A DNA stretch of 64,000 nucleotides from NCBI GenBank assembly GCA_019279435.1, contig JAAALK010000283.1:64772642-64836641 (forward strand), in the 5' to 3' direction. Both the position numbers and the translations under genes were made by a program. Positions 1 through 11,551 of this stretch are shown in pieces; the first letter of the stretch is position 1; every line of letters starts with the position of its first letter. The DNA comes from Zizania palustris (Eukaryota > Streptophyta > Magnoliopsida > Poales > Poaceae). The notes under the pieces are model-generated. The model did no database searches, was not told the DNA's origin, and saw nothing but the letters and a program-made list of their open reading frames with translations.

Positions 1-266
1 ATGCCAACGAGTATACACAGTTGAGGTGACACAAAAAGAGTCATAAGAATGACTAGATGATATGACACCTAGCATATTCGGCTTAATGGAGAACAATTAA
101 CGCCACATTTCCAAGGTTTGCTAATGATTGCAGGAATATTAGATTTGTCATGAGTACAGATGGCATGAACCCCTTGATAACATGAGCAATATGCATAACA
201 CATGGCTAGTGTTACAGTCTATATACAACCTTCCTCCTTGGTTTTATAAGAAGAGTAAATATATCA

Positions 267-430
267 CACTACCACAAAACCAGTATTTAGTGATGAATAA
301 TTGTTGCACGTCACTAATACAATTTTAGTGATGGGCTAGTTTGGACACATCTGTGATGATGCCATATTAGTGACGGGTGGTAGTGAGACTCGTCATTAAA
401 GAGGGGGCACCCCTATTCTCGGTGGTTTTC
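267..430. mobile_element. CACTA-like transposon terminus (putative)
   Basis: The sequence begins CACTACCACAAAACC, the usual form of a CACTA (En/Spm) terminal inverted repeat. It is followed by short direct and inverted GTGATG/GTGACGGG motifs (about 285-385), which resemble CACTA subterminal repeats. No matching right end was found in the window, so element length and orientation are unknown. The rest of 1-986 shows no gene or repeat I can name. Confidence 0.4.
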
Positions 431-1435
431 TTTGTCACCTGTTACTAATGGCTACTGATCCAGTGATGTGTAGAATCTATTGCCTGTCACTGATGATGTC
501 TATGGCTAGATAAATAGATAGTCCCTGGAGTAAATTGGCACACTCTTAGTTGGCACAAATCTAACTCTTGCCTCCCACACCGCCACCGTCACCTCTTCGT
601 ATTTCTCCTCATTGATACCACCGTGGTGCGCTCCATCTCGACCGTCTGTTCCATTAGGTGTGGCCTCCGTTTCGCCATTTATTCTATTGCGTGTGTGGCT
701 GACTCAAGTCGCTGCCACCTCGGTTACATATACTCATTCTCATCCTCCTAGGATCCTCCACCTTCTCCTAAGGTCCCCCTCCTTCTCCGAATATGTGGAA
801 ATATGATAGAATATGGATATATATTTTGTGGAAATATTTGCTCGATGAAGATGATGCTATTTGTGAAATATGAGGATGTGTGTGACAATTTAGGATAATT
901 TTGTGCTAATATGAGGATGTGTGTGCTAATATTATTGTTCATACATTTTATTCACACAATATTATTTCATTATGTGTCTTTCATAGTGTTGGACCGAAAA
1001 GGGCGACCAGAGGGGGGTGAATGGGAGCTTTTAAAATTTCTGGCTAAAAACTAGCCTTTTGTTTTAAAATAGTCTCTTTCGGAATAGGCTTCGAACACAC
1101 CCTTCGGAGGTCTGGTTCGGAGGTATTCTACAGCTCCGAACTCAGGCTTCGCAAGGAGTAAAAGTTCGAAGTCAAGAAGACTTCGCTCTCACCAACAAGA
1201 CCCAGAAACACTTCTGCTAGGTTCGTGCAGGTTCCGCACACAAGGTGCCTTCGAGCAGGCTTCACACTTCACCTTTCGCAGGAGGAGGTTTCCCTCTGAG
1301 GACTTCGACCATATACTTCACACTAGCAACTGGGAATAGGCTTCGTATTTTGAAGGTCTAAATGCAACCAAAAACTGATTTTGCTAAGGGAAGAAAGCAG
1401 GCTTCAAGCACACTCTACCCAGTGCTAGGGGTGGC

Positions 1436-1620
1436 AGTTTGGCTCGAGGCTCGCGAGCCAGCTCGGGCTCGGCCGAGCCGAGCCGAGCCTGGCTCGGCTC
1501 GTTGAGTCTCCGAGCCGAACTCGAGCCCAGGGATCAGGCTCGGTTGATGGCCGAGCCGAGCCGGCTCGCGAGCAGCTCGTTGGCTCGGCCAGCCAGTCCG
1601 TGCAGCCCATTTGGCCCAAT
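1436..1620. repeat. Left subterminal GGCTCG/GCCGAGCC repeat array of the hAT element
   Basis: Dense copies of GGCTCG, its complement CGAGCC and the palindromic overlap GGCTCGGCCGAGCC fill this stretch. Clustered short motifs next to hAT ends are known transposase-binding sites in Ac/Ds-type elements; that role here is inferred. The same motifs recur at the right end. Confidence 0.75.
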
Positions 1621-1639
1621 GGCCCATAACCTAAACCTA

Positions 1640-2109
1640 AATTTTGGATGCACAACTGGCAATGGCATAGGCGCACGCGCACAGCCGCACAGGCACAGCC
1701 CGTCTCACCGGCTTCACCGCAGTCCCGCCCGGCCGCCCGCAGACCGCACGTCCGCCGCCACCGCCGGCCGCCGCACGCACTCTCGGCCCGCCCCGGCAGT
1801 CTCGTCGGCCCGCCCGCACCCGGCCGCCCCCACCAGCGCCGCAGCGCGGTCGCGCACTTCGCGCCCCGGCCGCCCCCACCAGCGCGGTCGCGCACTCGCC
1901 GTCGCCGACTCGCGCCCCGGGCCTCGGCGGCCCCGCCCGCACCCGACCGCCCCCACCAGCGCGGCACTACGGCAGCGCCTCTGTGTGGCTATGCCTGCGC
2001 CAGTGCACCCTGCGCGGCTGCGCCGTGCGTGGTGCGCCCCTGCGAGCTGAACTTTTCTCATCTGAAGGCTGAAGCCAAAGACCTGAAAGACGTGGCTGTT
2101 GCTAGGTAA
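1640..2109 (+). other. GC-rich leader region upstream of the hAT transposase
   Basis: This CpG-rich stretch of about 470 bp encodes only arginine/proline/alanine-rich open frames on both strands. They overlap each other and look compositional rather than coding. CTAG|GTAATTG at 2104-2114 could be a splice donor, with TTTTTGTAG just before the transposase ATG at 2566 as the acceptor. That would make this an untranslated first exon; the exon is inferred. Confidence 0.3.
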
Positions 2110-2565
2110 TTGAAATTAAAGGTCTAACTCTACCATGCAATTGTCAGGGTTATTTGAAGTTTACTATAACCTTTGAAACCATATTATTTCATAATGCAGT
2201 TCTTTATACTTTATAGGATTATATATTTATTGATTCAATTTATATCTATTATGTTTAGCATCATCGCCGCTTCGGTCCATAAGTCCATTCCTCTGTAGGT
2301 AACTGTTGTGAATGTAAATTTGTGATTTTTTAAAGCTTAAATTATGCACCATGAATGATTGAACCTTGAACATAGTATTTTGCAGAAAAAGAGTAGTTCT
2401 TGGAACAACTTCTCGAATTTTTCACTATGAAACCGGAGCAACAATCAAATGTGGTATACATCTTGGATTCTATTGATATCTATTTAGTCCTTTTTTAGCC
2501 TTTTATGTTCATACTTTCATTACTATTTATTATTTACTACCTACTTTGTATTTTGATTTTTGTAG

Positions 2566-4748
2566 ATGTCTAGAGAGAATGAATTGAGTGATGAAGAAGA
2601 AAACTCTTTTGATAAGAATGATGATATGTCGGAGGAATCTTTATCACATGAGGGGGATTCTATTGACATCTCTGATGATGGATTGAATAATCGAAAGTCA
2701 AAGAAGCAAAAAGGGATTAATCTTGGCAAGCGGTCTCGATCATCTTCAGAAGTATGGAATAACTTTGAGAAGATCAAGATACCATCAACGATAGAGAAAA
2801 ATGGATTTGTCTTGAAGGCAAAGTGTTTGTATTGCAAGAAATTATATTCTTACACTCAAGGATCAAGCACTTCTCATCTTGGAAGACATATAAAGAAGTG
2901 TGGTGTCTACTTGAGCAAGATGGCTAAGAAACAACATCAAACACTTCTCAACTATGCTCCATCTGAAGCAGGTGAATCTGGTTCTGGTCTTCCTGTTGTT
3001 GTCTCTCCTAGTGAGTACAATCATGATGAAGTTCGAAAATTGTTGGCTAAGATGATAATTGCCCATGAATATCCATTTAGGATGATAGAACATACATGGT
3101 TTAACATTCTAATGAAGTATTTAAATCCTGCTTACTAGTTTACTAGCAGAAAGACCATAAAAAATGAATGTATGAGCATTTTTGAGTTTGAGAAAGAAAG
3201 CCTTGCAAAGATCCTTAAAGGAGTGGATAGCATAAGTTTGACAACTGATTTGTGGACGTCTAATCAAACACTTTCTTACATGTGTTTAGTTGCACACTAT
3301 ATTGATAAAAATTGGAATATGCAATGTCGAGTGCTGAATTTTATTGAGTTAGACCCCCCTCACACTGGATCTGTGATAGCACAAGCTGTGTTTGAATGTG
3401 TTACTGCATGGAAGATAGAGGATAAGATAATCTCAATCACTCTAGATAATGCTTCCAACAATGATGTTGCAGTTCGGGGTTTAAAGGCAAAGTTTGCAGC
3501 TAGACAATCAACTTCTTTCAATGCTAGATATTTTCATGTTCGTTGTTGTGCTCATATTATCAATTTGGTTGTGAATGATGGGATAGCAGCCATATCACCT
3601 TTGATAACCAATGTAAGAGAATCTGTTAAGTATATAAAGAAGTCTCCTCTTCATTTGCACAAGTTTGTAGAAACTTGTAGATCTCTTGCATTGACAATTG
3701 GAGAAGGGCTCAAACTTGATGTTTCAACACGATGGAATTCAACATATAATATGTTAAAAACAGCCATTGCTTATAGAGAAGCATTAGTGTCTTATGCTGA
3801 TTCAGATGCAAATTATAAGTGGGAGCCTAGTTTTGAGGAATGGGATCTATTTCAAGTCATTGAACCCATACTTGAGTCTTTGGCAAAGGTTACTACAGCA
3901 TTTTCAGCATCAACATATCCAACTGCAAATATATTTTATCCTCACATTGTTACTGTCAGTATAGCATTGAAGGATGCAAGTGCTTCTAGCAATGAACATT
4001 TGAGAAGGATGGGCATTGCAATGATGGACAAGTTCAACAAGTATTGGGCAGAAAAGAACAATGTTATGGTAATTGCAACTATTTTAGACCCAAGGTATAA
4101 GATGAAATACATTGATTGGGCTTTCCATAGGTTGTATGATGCTTCAAGGGATCAAATTGAGTTAGCAGATGTTCGCTCTGAGTTAGAAAGGCTTTATGAA
4201 AGATATGAGAAGGGTGAACGCCTTAAGAAAACAGCTTGCAATAAATCCACTTCATCCTCAATTGCAACTGTGGGTACACGTTCCTTAGCAGAATGCATAG
4301 AGTTTCAGTCCTGGGTACAGACATCTTCTATGGAGCCATCCAAGAGTGAACTTTTTATCTATCTAGATGAGAAGCTTGAGAGCATGCAAGACAAAGATTT
4401 CAATTTGCTTCAATGGTGGAAGGCAAATGCATGTAGATTTCCAATAGTGTCGAAGATGGCAAGGAACTTCTTAACTATACCAGCCACCTCTGTGTCATCA
4501 GAATCCACTTTTAGCACCGAGGGTAGAGTTTTAGATGACTATCGGAGCTCTCTACATCTAGCTACAGTGGAGGCATTGGTGTGTGCTTCTAGCTGGATCA
4601 GAGGTTCTTATAATGATTCTAGAGCTAATGTGAGTATGTGACTGTGGTAAATTAATTTGTGCTTTTGTCTTTTATTCTTATACATTCACTTTACAATTCA
4701 TTATGATTCATCACTAACTTGATCACTATGACTTTTTAGGATCAATAA
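2566..4748 (+). pseudogene. hAT transposase (BED zinc finger), interrupted by one in-frame TAG
   Basis: One reading frame runs from the ATG at 2566 and is interrupted only by TAG at 3136-3138. The N-terminal part has an acidic start, a basic KSKKQK tract and a BED-type zinc finger (Cys87, Cys90, His104, His108, Cys112). After the stop the same frame continues through the RNase H-like fold: the TTDLWTS motif with the first acidic residue, ITLDNASNND with the second, and the C-terminal hAT dimerisation block with SSESTFSTEGR carrying the Glu. GTGAGT at 4630 and the AG at 4738-4739 define a likely 110-bp intron, after which two codons and TAA (4746-4748) end the protein. The stop falls between the zinc finger and the catalytic core, so a full-length product needs readthrough. 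A downstream ATG at 3172 could give a finger-less 489-residue product. It resembles plant RICESLEEPER/DAYSLEEPER-type proteins, but its TIRs and duplication show a transposon, not a domesticated gene. Confidence 0.88.
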
Positions 4749-4839
4749 GATGTCGATGTTGAGACCATTCCATTTCCTACGAGTGTGGTCGGGAGCAATG
4801 TTGTCCTTTAAATTTTTTTGTTAAAATTCTAGACTTGTG

Positions 4840-5120
4840 ATTGTGGACTATGTTAAATTGTGGTTGTGGTCTTGTACTTTTGTGGACTTGTGCTCTTGTG
4901 GAGTTGTGGACTTGTGGTGAACTTGTGATATGCTGTATGCGAACTTATGAGTTGTGAATTGTGGTCTTGTGGTTGTGGTCTTGTGGACTTATTATGAACT
5001 TGTGGTCTTGTGGACATGGTCACATGGACTTGTCACTTGTGTTTTAATTGTGCTTTTTGTGGACATGTGGTTACTTACTTATGAGTTATGTCATATGTGA
5101 ATATGTGATGTGGTCATGTG
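4840..5120. repeat. Low-complexity CTTGTGGA-rich stretch
   Basis: Irregular repeats of CTTGTGG, GTGGACTTGTG and related words fill the 3' non-coding part of the hAT element. No ORF or structural motif was seen in it. Confidence 0.6.
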
Positions 5121-5267
5121 GACTTTGAAATTATTTTTTATGGCTTGATGAATAATGACTTGATGTTATGGTTTTTGTGGACATGTGGTTACTTAATGCT
5201 AATTGATGTATAAAATGAAAACTAAAAATTTATAGATTTTTTTGCTATTTAAGTAAACAAGTGCAAA

Positions 5268-5420
5268 ACGGGCGAGCCGAGCCGAGCCAGCTCGAGGCTC
5301 GGCCGAGCCCGAGCCGAGCCCATATTTTGGCTCGCTCGAGTGGCCGAGCCGAGCCTGGATCGGCTCGCTTCAGTGGCGGCTCGCCCGAGCCGAGCCGGAG
5401 CTGGCTCGGCTCGGTTCGTT
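5268..5420. repeat. Right subterminal GGCTCG/GCCGAGCC repeat array of the hAT element
   Basis: The same GGCTCG/CGAGCC words as at the left end occur here in mirrored arrangement, ending about 10 bp before the terminal inverted repeat. Matching arrays at both ends support a single intact element. Confidence 0.75.
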
Positions 5421-8400
5421 GCCAGCCCTACCCAGTGCTTCGCTAGAACAGGGAGGGGTTTCCTCAGTTTACACAGAGCGAACACACACTGAAAAACCAC
5501 ACTTCGCTCGTATAGAACACTCGCACCCTTCTCTAGAAACAAACCAGTGCAAATAGGATTTGAACAATATGAAGTTGAGCCCAGAGGAATCAAAGCATGC
5601 AGTGCAAAACAAGGATACAAGTTCAAGCAGAAAATGAAGAACATAATCAAAGTTTCATTGCATGAACAGGGAACACAAAATGAACTCACTGGACAGAGTA
5701 CATGGATGTGGCGGCTAGCACATGAGTTCTAAAAATGGCTGCTCAAAGTGTTACCTAGACCTAGCCACCCTTCACTATTTATAGGCACTATTCAGCCCTA
5801 TGAATAGACTACTTTACCCCTGTCGCGCCCCGATTTAATAAATCAGGACTTTATTGAAATTCCATAGAAAATCAATAAAACAAGACGTTCATCATGCGAC
5901 CACGTACAAATACGAGCAATCATTCACGGTTCGTAGACCGCATTAATACAAAAGTGAATGAAAGTGAAGAGAAACTAATAAAATCAAGGGTCCTAGATGA
6001 ACGCCTCCTTCCAGTCTCGCCTTGACTGGGTTGCTACTCCAGACCTTCATCCTTCTCGTAGTAGATGGGCTCTGATGTTGTAAGTCAACGGGGTGAGTAC
6101 AGATGTACTCAGCAAGCCACCGAATGCAATTATAATGCAAGGTAAATAACAAGGGAGAAAGTGGCTAGTTTTGCGGAAGCAGCATAATTGTAAAGCATTA
6201 AGTGTGATCAATTTATTAGTACTGAAAAGTAAACATGTGTATGCATCATCATCTTCTAACTCGAGGAGTACGTTTCACCTCCTCGCACAACAGTCCTTAC
6301 ATGCCATGAATAACTTGAGCATTCAAACAATTGTAAACTAACTGCGAGTAGTCACACAACCCGCCCTTGACCGTGGGCTCGGCTTTTCGAAAAGATTGAT
6401 TTTACTCTGATCAGAGATGTACCACTGTACCCACAAGGCACGCACTCATCACCTACACCGAAGTGTAACGAGATGACCCATTTCACGGGAACTCGTGCCA
6501 AAACCTTCCGTATGGTCTTCTTCGAATCAACAGCACCCTCTTATAGGTTTCATATGGTGTCCCGACGCGTCGGAGCCCCACCATACCCCCCCTTGAGCCT
6601 CCTTTGGTACAAGTCGCCCGCAGGCTAGCCCCTTGCCCCCTCCACTATGGTGCCGAGAGACGGAGTGTTCCACACTTCCAGTTAGGACTTACCCATTAGA
6701 CTTGTGGTTGGTACGGAAGTGCTTTGCAACAGATCCCGCAGACCGGTCCTTATAGTGCCCCGGGTGCGACCGACCAGTTTCCGAGCTTGCACCCGGAACC
6801 CACCATGCTTATAACATACCTAATTCCAACAGAGTCTAGAGACAAGAATAACGGGGTATCTCATATACCAGAATCCATCTATCTACGACTCATTCTTTAT
6901 ATCCTATAGCAGTTGTGCCGGTACATTGGGCACTAGCTAATATTGTTATAGTAGAGTGACAAGGAGTTAAGGCTCAATAAGCATGGCTTGGGTTTGCACA
7001 CAAGGACGGGGATCTAATAAATATAAGTGTAAGGCTTGATTATTGGACTAATGCAATATTAACCTATGAGTTATAGCGATAATTTATTAAAACATGGGCT
7101 CAAATATGATCAACTGTTTCCACAGAGGTGGTCGATGACTTGCCTTGATCCGTGAATGGTGAAGGTGAAACCTTGGGATAGATCTCTGGATCTTCGACGA
7201 CGTCGTAGTCTTCTCGATGCGGAAAAGTAAATAAAACATTCAATAAACAATCCAAAACAAACAACCATACAACATACATGTTTATGTTGGATTAAGTAAA
7301 GGAGATAGAGTCTTCACTTTTAGGTTTTTGTTACTTAAACATTTAAGATTAATTTTTAATGAGATTCCTTAATTCTTATAGCTTGATATAATTATTCTTC
7401 CTAAGGGGGTTTTATTTCTCCCCTTTTTAAAGTTGAAGTAAAAAGTTATAAAATGACCTTAATGTTTTTATGGCATCAATATAGTGACATTAGGTTATTT
7501 TAGATCTTCTGAAGTTTGTTATATAAGTTTTAGGATAATTTCATAAAAGGTTGACTTCTTCTTAAATGCCTTAATTAAATGTCCTAAAAGGGCCTTTGCA
7601 ATATTATTTAGTGGAATAAAGTGGACAAGACGAATATTCTATGTTTATTAAAAATAGTGAACTCAAGTGGTTAGGTTTTCTGAAGTTATTATATAAGTTG
7701 TCATGACATTTTTATAAAGTGTTTAACTTTTATTATATGAATTACTTAATTTATCCTACAAGGGCTTTTGCAATATTAGTTAATAGATTAAAGTGGGCAT
7801 AGTGAACATGTTTATTTTTGTTGCATTAAAACAGTAGAACAAAGTCATGAAGTCCTCTGAATTTATTATATAGTTTTTCATAGTATTTTTGTAGGGTGTT
7901 GTATTTCCTTTATATGAATTAATCATTTATTTTAAAGGGTCTTGGAAATGGTGGTTAGTAAATTAAAATGAGCAAAATGAATTATTATATTTTTATTGGC
8001 TTATAACCAGTGTACTGGAGTTAATAGATCATCTAAAATTAGTATATAAATTGTTAAGAGTTTTTCTGAATTATTTAATTGGAATATTAATTAAATCCTA
8101 AAAGGGGTCTTAGGAATGTTATTTAACAAAATGTCATGGACAACATGGTCATTCCATTTTTATTGTGTTAATAACAGTGAAATAGAGCCATTATATCGTC
8201 TGATATTACTTTATAAATTTTTAAGGGTTTATCTGAATTATTTTATTGCAATATTAATTAATTTCCTAAAGGGGACTTTTCTTTATTATTTAATAAGATT
8301 ATTATGTGCCAAATAAACATATTGTTTTTATTGCATAAAAGTGTAGAGGATGAAAATACAAATTTTCCAGAATTAAAATGGTGAATTTTGGAGTTAATTT

Positions 8401-9148
8401 GAGCAAGATATGAATTTTTAAAGTTTAAAGCTATTTTCTGAATTTTATTTAAACCAGAAACAGCTGCGGGTCCACGGTGAGCCAGGTCCACCATGGACCC
8501 GCGCACTGTGCGCGTGGGCCGATCAGATCTGGACCGTCCGATCCAGATCCCATGGGCGGGCGTGATGCGGAGGTTTTAAAATAACAATTAACGGCTCAGA
8601 TCAGCCTGTACCGGTTCGACTTCGATCGAGGGCCCAGATTAAATCCCGAGGGGATTTAATCTGCGCCGTCCGATGCAGATCGAATGGCCGGGACGGCGTC
8701 CGGCACGGTCGCGGCACGGGGAAGACAGACGTCTTCGTCTCCAGCGTCGGCCGAACGACGGCGAGCGGCCACCGGCAGCGGCGACGGCCTAGGGCCCTAT
8801 TTTCTGGTAAAAACGGGTAGAGGGGAGGATGGGGAGTACGGGGGTACCAAAGATGACGGAGAATGACGACCGGCGGCGATCGGCGTTGAGGAGCAGGCGG
8901 CGAAGCCCTTCGGGGTCGACGGCGACGGCGTGATCCGGCGGTGATCTGGCCCAACAGAAGTGGGGCCGAGGTAGAGGAGGTGTTGGGGATCCCGACGGTG
9001 TCGATGGCGAGGGCGGCGACGTCCCGAGTCGACGGCGAATGTTTGCCGGAGCCGAGGCAGGGGAGAAATCCGAAAGAAGGAGGGCGGCGGCTTGGGATGG
9101 CAATGGCTTAGGCTTTGGTGGCGTGGCGTAGTGCGGTGAGGGCGGGGC

Positions 9149-9155
9149 TTAAATA
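9149..9155 (-). promoter_or_regulatory. TATA-like box in the 3' LTR
   Basis: On the minus strand the sequence reads CTCTATTTAAGCC, followed by a segment (CTCACCGCACT) closely resembling the one after TATAAAG in the Tekay LTR at 49981. In this copy it lies in the 3' LTR, so it would mark the U3/R boundary rather than drive the element. Confidence 0.4.
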
Positions 9156-9937
9156 GAGGGACGCCGGCGGTGCGAAAGGAAAGCAGAGGGAGGGAAACCC
9201 GAGGGGTTTCCATGGATACTCCGGCGAACTTTACCAAAGCTCGGGATAGCTTCCAAATAGGCGAAAACGCGTCGGAAAGTGAGGGAAAGGGATCGCGGGC
9301 GGATGGGGGGTCGAGATCCCGACTTGATTTGGTGTCCCGAGGCGGCCGGCGGCGAGATTTGGTAGGGGGGGGGTCGCTGGAAGGAAGGAGGGGATCCCCT
9401 TCCGTCGGGGAAGAAGAACCTGACAGGTGGGTCCCACCTGTCAGTGAGTGCGTGCGAGGGAGTGAGGGGATGACGAGCGGGCCCGGAGTGGCAGTGGTCG
9501 AGGGGAATGCGGGAGAGGCTGGCGAGTGGGACCGGCTGGCGCGTGCGGGCGGGAAGCAAAGGGGGCGTGCCGACAGGTGGGCCCCGCCTGTCGGTGGGCG
9601 TGGCCAGAATGGGCTGGGCCGAAAAGGCTTTAGGGAGGGAAAATAGGGTTGCGGCCCAATAAGACTTAAAATTCCTTTTTCAATTAAAATAATTCCAGAA
9701 TATTCATTATTTGATAAAGGCCTGAAGCACTGTTGCTAAAATTTTGAAAAAAATTCTCAAAAATATTCTTGGTCTCTAGTTTATCCCATAAAATTTTCAA
9801 GTCCAAATTTTGAATATTTGTCTCTGTTTGGCTTTAATAAGGCTCTTTTAGGAGTTTTCTTTAATAATAAAATTCAGAAATTCATTTAATATTATTTTTC
9901 CTTTATTTTATTCCCTTTTAATTTTGGGGCTGTTACA

Positions 9938-9955
9938 ATCCTATCCCCCTTACAG
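9938..9955 (-). other. Internal second polypurine tract and second LTR start inside the LTR
   Basis: The minus strand reads TGTAAGGGGGATAGGAT followed at 9937 by TGTAACAGCCCC. The same purine-rich arrangement precedes the 3' LTR of the Tekay element (49204-49221). It is therefore an LTR junction embedded within a larger LTR; the equivalent in the other copy is at 16620-16637. Confidence 0.75.
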
Positions 9956-10010
9956 AGAATCTCGTCCTCGAGATTCGAAGCGAACCTCGGGAAAACTGAG
10001 GGACTGAGTT

Positions 10011-10697
10011 CTACTGGTGCTCCGGATTAGGAGGAGGAGTTACATCAGGAGTAGGCAAAGCGATTTCTGGATCCGGGTTGGTTGAGATCAAATTGGGAGT
10101 GTCCTTGGTTGTATCTGGTTTCTCTTTGTGGTGATCTAGAGTCTGTTTCTCTGAATTTGGGATGGAGGATGGTACCCGCTTGGGATAGGGGCAGTTGTTG
10201 GCGTAGTGTCCTCCTTGGCGACAGTTGTAGCACACAATTGGCTTGCCATTCCTGTCCCTCTTGTACCCGGTAGCTTGCGCTGGTGTCTTTCTAGCTGGCG
10301 ATGCTTGGGGTGGGATGTCTGTGCTTGGCCCTCCGAGGGTGGTTCGTGGCTTGGCAGGGGTTGGGGCTTGAGGTGGAATCACTCTGGTTTCTGGTATAGT
10401 TGCTTTGTTCACCAATCTTTGAAAGTTGGCGAAATCCCCGTGGATCAGCTGAAGGGAGAGCTCGTGTTGGTGTTGTTGGAGACGGAACAACTGTGCCTGC
10501 TGCTCTTGCATCTGCCTTTGTAGTTGTTGCATCTGGGTAAGCAGCGTGGCGATCAGTTGATTCTGTTTTGCCATCATCTCCGTAAGTGTGGAATGATAGA
10601 CAACAGGGGTCTGCTGGTGTCCAACTGCACCCCACTGAGGCAGATTGCCTGAGGTGTTTCCATCGTGTGGAGCTCCTGATCCTTGGTTGTTGGCCAT
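10011..10697 (-). CDS. Truncated Gag with CCHC zinc knuckle, carried in the 3' LTR
   Basis: An ORF of about 228 codons starts at the ATG whose first base is 10697, chosen because the Tekay gag starts at the same place after a matching TTCAG-G context. It encodes a Gln-rich coiled-coil-like N-terminus (QQLQRQMQEQQAQLFRLQQ) and a CCHC knuckle (CYNCRQGGHYANNC), followed by a Pro-rich tail. Relative to the Tekay gag at 32752, the central retrotransposon-gag domain of about 165 residues is missing, and the flanks join in frame at the shared ELSLQL. It could bind RNA or co-assemble with a full-length Gag in trans; that is inference. Confidence 0.6.
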   Translation of the reverse strand: MANNQGSGAPHDGNTSGNLPQWGAVGHQQTPVVYHSTLTEMMAKQNQLIATLLTQMQQLQRQMQEQQAQLFRLQQHQHELSLQLIHGDFANFQRLVNKATIPETRVIPPQAPTPAKPRTTLGGPSTDIPPQASPARKTPAQATGYKRDRNGKPIVCYNCRQGGHYANNCPYPKRVPSSIPNSEKQTLDHHKEKPDTTKDTPNLISTNPDPEIALPTPDVTPPPNPEHQ

Positions 10698-11164
10698 CCT
10701 GAAGTTGAAGGGTTTCAAAGAGAAGGTGTCGTCATTAAGGGGGAATGGTTACTGATTTTTATTGCCTAAGATGGATAATTTGACCTAGATGCTTTATGTT
10801 AGTCCCTTATTACTTTCATACTCATGCCCTATATCATTTTTAATATAAATGGTTTATCATGTATTTTATTCACTCAACATTCGTGTTGTAATATATTTTA
10901 TTAATTTGTGTTTAGAGGTTTAAGATGAAGTGATGTTGATTATATCTCATTGAATTCCTTGGTACCAAAATTCCAGAAAAAATTTTGGAACACAATTTGA
11001 TGCTTAGGAGAATTTTTAGGAAAAATACTCTAGCTAATTTTAAATGAAATTTTTAGGCCCATATTTTAGCTTTCCTCTTTCTTGATGTATAGGGAATCCT
11101 TTCCATGAAATTTATTTATTAATTTATTTTATTTTTAATGCCTGGCGAAAATCAAGGTGTTACA

Positions 11165-11180
11165 ATCCTAACTTCCTTAA
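11165..11180 (-). other. Polypurine tract of the non-autonomous element
   Basis: The minus strand reads TTAAGGAAGTTAGGAT immediately before the LTR start at 11164, the position expected of the plus-strand primer. Upstream lies CGAATCTCGGGACGAGATT, an inverted motif also seen in variant form before the second polypurine tract. Confidence 0.7.
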
Positions 11181-11551
11181 CAAGAATCTCGTCCCGAGAT
11201 TCGGAAAGGCTAGAAGTAGAAGGTTAAAGGTAGGCTTCAAGTCTACATTTGCATAGATTGGGCTTTGGCTAAGTTAGGGCTTTCCTGACAACGTGTCTTG
11301 ACTTCACGATTGGAGTTGATCTTGCAGAATGGCGATGAATGAATTATGTAGAGTTGAGACTAGAGGTAGATTCTCTCCTTTAGGTTGGGATTATGACCTA
11401 ATAGGTATATGAGGAAATGGGATTAAGTTTTTATTTCAAAATGTATCGTTCTTGCGATTACATATATTTATATATTCATTCATGCCTTATTTTTGACATG
11501 AATGGTAATACAATCAAGTAAAAAGAAAAGCAATCAACCGTAAATCTACGT

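Larger units (their letters stand above)
1426..5430 (+). mobile_element. hAT transposon with perfect 8-bp target duplication
   Basis: The element starts TAGGGGTGGC and ends GCCAGCCCTA, whose complement is TAGGGCTGGC, so the terminal inverted repeats match at 9 of 10 bases. CCCAGTGC occurs at 1418-1425 and 5431-5438, a perfect 8-bp duplication characteristic of hAT elements. Length is 4,005 bp. GC-rich subterminal arrays lie at both ends and a BED-finger hAT transposase frame runs from 2566 to 4748. The element sits inside the solo-LTR-like sequence and shares no sequence with the neighbouring retrotransposon. Confidence 0.93.
5821..11164 (-). repeat. 3' LTR (5,344 bp) of the non-autonomous element
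   Basis: It matches 12503-17846 almost base for base. I found only two single-base length differences: a G-run near 9367 is one base longer here, and a T-run near 9767 is one base shorter. Along the minus strand the order is about 425 bp of one LTR-like head, a truncated gag ORF, a second polypurine tract, and from 9937 a second LTR start (TGTAACAGCC) followed by a GC-rich promoter region and an AT-rich tail. The 4,117-bp inner part resembles the LTR at 49221-52394. Confidence 0.9.

Noticed and set aside
1425..2109. Long Arg/Pro/Ala-rich open frames on both strands
   Set aside because: They overlap in several frames on both strands of a GC-rich stretch and contain subterminal repeat words; no domain or codon pattern supports coding.
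8601..9646. Overlapping ORFs in the GC-rich part of the LTR, repeated at 15283-16327 (up to 253 codons)
   Set aside because: They exist on both strands, change length with a single G indel between LTR copies, and lie around the LTR promoter. They are compositional.
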